Shown here: positions 60,599 through 64,000 of the stretch, piece by piece
Numbering within the stretch: the first letter of the stretch is position 1
Layout of the letters: the number at the start of each line of letters is the position of its first letter
Source of the DNA: DAIRUQ01 sp036803245
GTDB taxonomy: Bacteria > Chloroflexota > Anaerolineae > UBA1429
NCBI GenBank assembly: GCA_036803245.1
Contig: DAIRUQ010000002.1
Span: forward strand, 1-64,000
Direction: 5' to 3'
Length of the DNA stretch: 64,000 nt
The notes under the pieces: model-generated
Told to the model about the DNA's origin: nothing
Databases searched by the model: none
What the model saw: the letters and a program-made list of their open reading frames with translations, nothing else
Position numbers and translations under genes: made by a program

Positions 60599-61486
60599 AT
60601 GCCTGACCAGGCGGTCGCACAGCCCTATCCCTCGCCCAAGCCTACCCGGCAGGAGCGGCTAGCCGGCGTGGATGGATGCACCCTGTTCTATCAGACTTGG
60701 GAACCCGCTGCGAACGCTCGCGCCCTGGTGATCATCTGCCCAGGCATCGACGATCACTGCGACCGCTACCCGCACCTAGTTCGCGCACTGCTCGCAGAAG
60801 GCTATGCCGTATTGGCCTACGATCACCGGGGCAACGGGCGCTCCGAGGGAGCGCGCATGCACGTCGATAGCTTTGACCAGTACGTGCGCGATCTGGATCT
60901 CGTGCGAGAGCGAGCGCTAGGCCTCTGGCGGGGCATCCCCTGGTTCCTCTTTGCCCATAGCATGGGCACGACAGTGGCGCTCACCTACCTGGCCGAGGGT
61001 CTATCGCCGCCGCGAGGGCTGATCGCCTCGGGCACGGCCTTGGCGGCCGGTACAGGGTTCCCTCCCGTCATGTTGGCGCTTAACCGCAGCTTGGCGCGCA
61101 TCGCGCCCCGCCTGCGTTTGGTGGGATTGCCTCGCGAGGGCATCTCGCGTGACGCGGACTGGAGCGCATGGGGAGATATCGATCCGCTGGTTGCCCGCCA
61201 ACGCGCTACGGCTCGACTCGGGAACGAGCTTCTGACCGCGCTCGAGCGTTTGCGGGCCCAACTGGATCGGATCTCTGTGCCGCTGCTGATCCTGCATGGC
61301 ACCGCGGACCAGTTGACGGATCCGCAAGGGGCTCGCTTGCTCCATGACCAGGCATCCAGCCCCGACAAGTCGCTGCGCCTCTACCAAGATGCGTACCATG
61401 AGGTCGTGAACGATCTGCCAGAGACGCGTGAAGCCGTCCTTTGTGACATTCTTGCCTGGCTGGGCGAGCGAGTCACCCTCAGGTGA
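60599..61486 (+). CDS. Alpha/beta hydrolase, monoacylglycerol-lipase-like
   Basis: 295 residues of the Hydrolase_4 group. Nucleophile Ser121 in FAHSMGTT, the strand AYDHRGNGRSEG before it, acid in ILHGTADQLTD, and His in DAYHEVVNDLPE. The pattern matches monoglyceride lipases and lysophospholipases. RBS AAAGGGGGAG is 5 bases upstream. Follows a hairpin and precedes the tRNA gene. Confidence 0.88.
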   Translation: MPDQAVAQPYPSPKPTRQERLAGVDGCTLFYQTWEPAANARALVIICPGIDDHCDRYPHLVRALLAEGYAVLAYDHRGNGRSEGARMHVDSFDQYVRDLDLVRERALGLWRGIPWFLFAHSMGTTVALTYLAEGLSPPRGLIASGTALAAGTGFPPVMLALNRSLARIAPRLRLVGLPREGISRDADWSAWGDIDPLVARQRATARLGNELLTALERLRAQLDRISVPLLILHGTADQLTDPQGARLLHDQASSPDKSLRLYQDAYHEVVNDLPETREAVLCDILAWLGERVTLR

Positions 61487-61493
61487 TGGCGCT

Positions 61494-61522
61494 TTGTCGG
61501 CCCGCCCGTCGCATGGTAGAAT
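61494..61522 (+). promoter_or_regulatory. Promoter of the CAT tRNA gene
   Basis: TTGTCG (61494-61499) and TAGAAT (61517-61522), 17 bases apart, 25 bases before the tRNA 5' end. It could also serve the following two genes. Confidence 0.55.
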
Positions 61523-61547
61523 CCAACCGCAGCCGCTCGGTCGCAGT

Positions 61548-61620
61548 GGGCCCATAGCTCAGTGGTAAGAGCGACCGGCTCATAACCGGTTGGTCCCTGG
61601 TTCGAGCCCAGGTGGGCCCA
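61548..61620 (+). tRNA. tRNA with CAT anticodon, probably tRNA-Ile2
   Basis: 73-base tRNA: acceptor GGGCCCA/TGGGCCC, D arm, anticodon stem-loop CCGGCTCATAACCGG (anticodon CAT), T arm CCTGGTTCGAGCCCAGG. The GGCTCATAACC loop and the TTGGTC that follows resemble tRNA-Ile2, whose C34 is changed to lysidine by TilS to read AUA, more than elongator Met. Initiator Met is unlikely because the anticodon stem lacks three G-C pairs next to the loop in the usual form. No encoded CCA. Confidence 0.85.
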
Positions 61621-61666
61621 CTCCCCTATCACCAGCGACACCACAATCCAAGGACTCGAGGCATCC

Positions 61667-62458
61667 ATGACCACCCCAACCAGATGGCTGCATACCGTCG
61701 TCCTGGCTGGTGGCCCGGCAGAGCCCGATCCGCTTTCGGTCGAGGCGGGGGTCGCCACCAAGGCGTTGCTCCCCATCGCTGGCCGCCCCATGGTCGCGCA
61801 TGTATTGCAGGCCCTCCAGCGTTGCGACGCGATCGGCCCCATCACAGTCGTCGGCCTGGAGGCGTCGCTCCTCGAGGTGATCTGCGAGGGGCCTCCTCTG
61901 CGCTGCCTACCTAACCATCACGGCATCGTCGACAATATCCTGGCGGCCACAGAGGGACTGGATGATGCCACACCGGTCCTTGTAGTTTCAGCCGATATCC
62001 CCCTCTTGACGCCCGAGGCAGTATCGAGCTTTATTCAGAGTGCCGAGCTATCAGGCGGTGAGCTGTGCTATGCCGTCGTGGAACGTGCGGTGATGGAGGC
62101 ACGGTTCCCCGGCTCTGGTCGGTCCTTTCGTCACACCCGTGAGGGAGACTTTGCTGGGGGCGACCTGTTCTTGGCCACCCCCCGCCTATTTCGTACCCAT
62201 GCCGGGCTGGCGCGAGGGCTGTCCGATCAGCGCAAGAGCGCCTGGGGGCTGGCGCGTCTGTTGGGGTTAGGCGTTCTGTGGCGGCTGGCCACGCGCCGCC
62301 TGACGATCCGCAGCCTGGAGGCGCGCGCCAGCACGTTGCTGGGCTGTGACTGCAAAGCGATCATCTCCGAGCACCCCGAGCTGGCGATGGATGTGGACAA
62401 GCCACACCAGTTGACCATGATCCGCCACGCCCTGACCTTGCCCGCTGACACCAGATGA
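61667..62458 (+). CDS. MobA-like nucleotidyltransferase
   Basis: 263 residues with the nucleotidyltransferase motif VVLAGGPAEP at the start, TKALLPIAGRPMVAHVLQAL, and VVSADIPLLTPEA (metal-binding Asp). It belongs to the NTP_transf_3/MobA-like group that activates sugars, cofactors or lipid head groups with NTP; related fusions activate inositol phosphate. Its stop overlaps the PAP2 start (ATGA), suggesting a shared membrane-lipid step. Follows the tRNA by 46 bases. Confidence 0.82.
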   Translation: MTTPTRWLHTVVLAGGPAEPDPLSVEAGVATKALLPIAGRPMVAHVLQALQRCDAIGPITVVGLEASLLEVICEGPPLRCLPNHHGIVDNILAATEGLDDATPVLVVSADIPLLTPEAVSSFIQSAELSGGELCYAVVERAVMEARFPGSGRSFRHTREGDFAGGDLFLATPRLFRTHAGLARGLSDQRKSAWGLARLLGLGVLWRLATRRLTIRSLEARASTLLGCDCKAIISEHPELAMDVDKPHQLTMIRHALTLPADTR

Positions 62459-62994
62459 CTGGAGCCCTTTCTGACCAGCCTTGCTCGGGGTTGCTGGACG
62501 CTGATACCCGCCTGTCGGCAGCTCTGCGTAGCCCCCTGAAGGGACGCCCTCGGCTGGCCCGATTCGCCGCAATCGTCGCCCACAGCGGGGATGGCCTCCT
62601 ATGCTACCTGACCATGGCGATCATCGGTCTCCGGGCTCCGCTGGCTCGCCCAGCCCTGTGGCGGACGGTCTTGGCCACGCTGGTGGCCGCGGCCATCGTG
62701 GCGGCGGGCAAGATGGCGTTCCGTCGCTCCCGCCCGCTGGGAGACGAGAGCGCCCGCTGGAGCTCTCTGGGCAAGCATGATGCCCATGCGTTTCCTTCCG
62801 GCCACGCCGCTCGCACCGCGGCCATCGCCACCATGGCCTGGGCGGCATCGCCTCACCTGGGCCTGGCGACAACCGCCTGGTGCCTAGCGGTTAGCCTGAG
62901 CCGCGTCATGCTGGGAGCCCACTATCTGGGCGACGTTGTCGCGGGCACGCTGGTCGGCGTGGTCGCGGGCCTAGCCGTTTCCTGGCTCGCCTAA
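62455..62994 (+). CDS. PAP2-family membrane phosphatase
   Basis: 179 residues, three or four helices. The phosphatase tripartite motif is complete: Lys86-x6-Arg93-Pro94 (KMAFRRSRP), Pro114-Ser-Gly-His117, and Ser149-Arg150-x5-His156-x3-Asp160. PAP2 enzymes remove phosphate from lipid phosphates such as undecaprenyl diphosphate or phosphatidic acid. The ATG overlaps the nucleotidyltransferase stop. Confidence 0.9.
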   Translation: MTGALSDQPCSGLLDADTRLSAALRSPLKGRPRLARFAAIVAHSGDGLLCYLTMAIIGLRAPLARPALWRTVLATLVAAAIVAAGKMAFRRSRPLGDESARWSSLGKHDAHAFPSGHAARTAAIATMAWAASPHLGLATTAWCLAVSLSRVMLGAHYLGDVVAGTLVGVVAGLAVSWLA

Positions 62995-63017
62995 CCCCTA
63001 GCGCATCCCACACGCAA

Positions 63018-63045
63018 AACGAGGCGCCCCGTGGGGCGCCTCGTT
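63018..63045. terminator. Bidirectional terminator
   Basis: AACGAGGCGCCCC and GGGGCGCCTCGTT, 13 perfect base pairs around GT, between convergent PAP2 and sigma factor genes. Leftward it is followed by TTTTGCG, a good intrinsic terminator for the sigma gene. Confidence 0.85.
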
Positions 63046-63067
63046 CAATCTCACATGTTCGCAGCGG

Positions 63068-64000
63068 CTAGAGATAGTCCCGGAGTTGTCGCGCGCGGCT
63101 GGGATGCCGCAGCCGGTCCAGCGCTTCGTGCTCGATCTGACGGATGCGCTCACGCGTCAGCTTGAACTTGCGCCCCACCTCTTCCAAAGTGTAGCTGTGG
63201 CCATCCTGTAGCCCAAAGCGCATGCGCAGGATCCGCGCCTCGCGCGGCGTCAACGTCGTCAGCACGTCGTCCAGGCGCTCTTGCAGCAGGTGCTGGTAGG
63301 CCGTATCCGGCGGCGTCGGCGCCTCGTCATCGGGGATAAAGCTTCCCAGCTCGCTATCCTCTTCCTCGCCAACCGGCTTTTCCAGCGACAGCGGTCGCTG
63401 CGATACCTTGAGCATCCACTGCACCTTGGCGGCCGGTAGGCTCAGCTCCTCGGCGATTTCCTCAGGGGTGGGCTGTCGCCCCCAATCCTGCTCGAGCTGC
63501 TGCGCCACCTGATAGACCTTGCGGATTCGATCGCTCAGATGCACCGGCAGACGGATCACGCGGCCCTGATCCGCCAAGGCACGGGTGATGGACTGGCGGA
63601 TCCACCAGGTCGCATAGGTGCTGAACCGGTGGCCCCGATGGTAGTCGAACTTTTCGACGGCCTTGATCAGGCCCAGGTTCCCCTCCTGGATCAGATCCAG
63701 GAACGGCACGCCCTGCCCTAGGTAACGCTTGGCGATGCTCACCACCAGGCGCGTGTTTGCCTTGATCAGGTGCGCTCGGGCGTTCTCGCCACGCACCGCA
63801 AGCCGAGCGAGGTCGTCACGGGCGTCCTCGTCGAGGTCGTGATTCGTGTCGAGACGCTTCTGTGCCTCCAGGCCCTGCTCAAGCGCCTTTGAGAGGGACA
63901 CCTCTTCCTCGGCTGTAAGCAGAGGTACCCGGGCCATCTCTTTTAGGTATAGGCTAATCGTGTCATCGCTAGAGATCTCGCTCAGATCAAAGCCCTGCCG
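63068..64000 (-). CDS. rpoD: Primary sigma-70 factor (RpoD/SigA-like), 5' end beyond window
   Basis: The 310 visible residues hold region 1.2 (SDDTISLYLKEMARVPLLTAEEE), region 2 (IKANTRLVVSIAKRYLGQG; FLDLIQEGNLGLIKAVEKFD; FSTYATWWIRQSITRA), region 3 (RLPVHLSDRI) and region 4.2 with the helix-turn-helix (YTLEEVGRKFKLTRERIRQIEHEALDRLR). Reading continues upstream of ATG 63935-63937, which is an internal Met, so the true start lies outside the window. A group 2 paralogue cannot be excluded. Confidence 0.92.
   Translation of the reverse strand, partial: RQGFDLSEISSDDTISLYLKEMARVPLLTAEEEVSLSKALEQGLEAQKRLDTNHDLDEDARDDLARLAVRGENARAHLIKANTRLVVSIAKRYLGQGVPFLDLIQEGNLGLIKAVEKFDYHRGHRFSTYATWWIRQSITRALADQGRVIRLPVHLSDRIRKVYQVAQQLEQDWGRQPTPEEIAEELSLPAAKVQWMLKVSQRPLSLEKPVGEEEDSELGSFIPDDEAPTPPDTAYQHLLQERLDDVLTTLTPREARILRMRFGLQDGHSYTLEEVGRKFKLTRERIRQIEHEALDRLRHPSRARQLRDYL

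Overview
The window looks like a chromosomal segment of a GC-rich, non-Firmicute bacterium, most likely a member of Chloroflexota (Anaerolineae/Caldilineae-like). This assignment is an inference from gene content: a TrpB2-type synthase behind a Trp-specific T-box leader, secreted proteins with Thr-Pro-rich stalks, a membrane-anchored clostripain-like protease, many YfhO, flippase and glycosyltransferase genes, and tRNA genes without encoded CCA. No insertion sequence, phage gene, CRISPR array or integration site was seen. Genes are tightly packed; only one gene-free stretch exceeds 300 bases (1266-1847), and it is filled by a T-box leader and divergent promoters.

Layout. (1) 1-1710: 3'-truncated trpB2 read leftward, with T-box leader and promoter. 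(2) 1740-11034: rightward run with a giant YfhO-flippase fusion, asnS, and an oligopeptide ABC importer reduced to binding protein plus OppD/OppF ATPases. (3) 11045-16222: ECF sigma factor with a translationally coupled membrane protein, then SEC-C protein, HAD hydrolase, galactokinase and a GT2 glycosyltransferase. (4) 16230-19392: leftward rfbB, B12-binding radical SAM protein and a cyclase-family hydrolase. (5) 19488-23031: queD, lon and a small membrane protein, convergent with mfd-pth (23028-27183) and a Thr-Pro-stalked surface protein. (6) 28011-34982: leftward six-gene unit (M24 peptidase, sulfatase, lipoprotein metallo-beta-lactamase, TIM-barrel isomerase, DUF6807/PmoA-like protein, DegV) closed by a strong hairpin. 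(7) 35129-40239: single rightward genes with their own promoters: clostripain-like C11 protease, MoxR ATPase, argJ. (8) 40252-45230: leftward M20 hydrolase, polyprenyl glycosylphosphotransferase and two GT4 glycosyltransferases. (9) 45267-53846: tRNA-Leu(TAA), then two rightward catabolic units: UxuA-like dehydratase, enolase-superfamily dehydratase, RraA-like protein, FNT channel; and cyclophilin-like protein, FAH-family hydratase, TIM-barrel isomerase, orphan flavoprotein. (10) 53865-55711: leftward nuclease-like orphan and a Na/Ca exchanger. (11) 55874-62994: rightward hydrolase-rich run, CAT tRNA (probably Ile2), MobA-like nucleotidyltransferase and PAP2 phosphatase. (12) 63018-64000: leftward primary sigma factor, 5' end beyond the window.

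The biology is that of a heterotroph feeding on plant or algal polymers: sugar-acid dehydratases, a sulfatase, sugar isomerases, galactokinase, peptide uptake and several surface hydrolases, alongside cell-surface polysaccharide assembly and housekeeping genes. I found no convincing new defence or mobile system. The most interesting points are the YfhO-flippase fusion, the Trp T-box on trpB2, the sugar-acid/FNT/FAH/flavoprotein neighbourhood, and the stalked surface enzymes.
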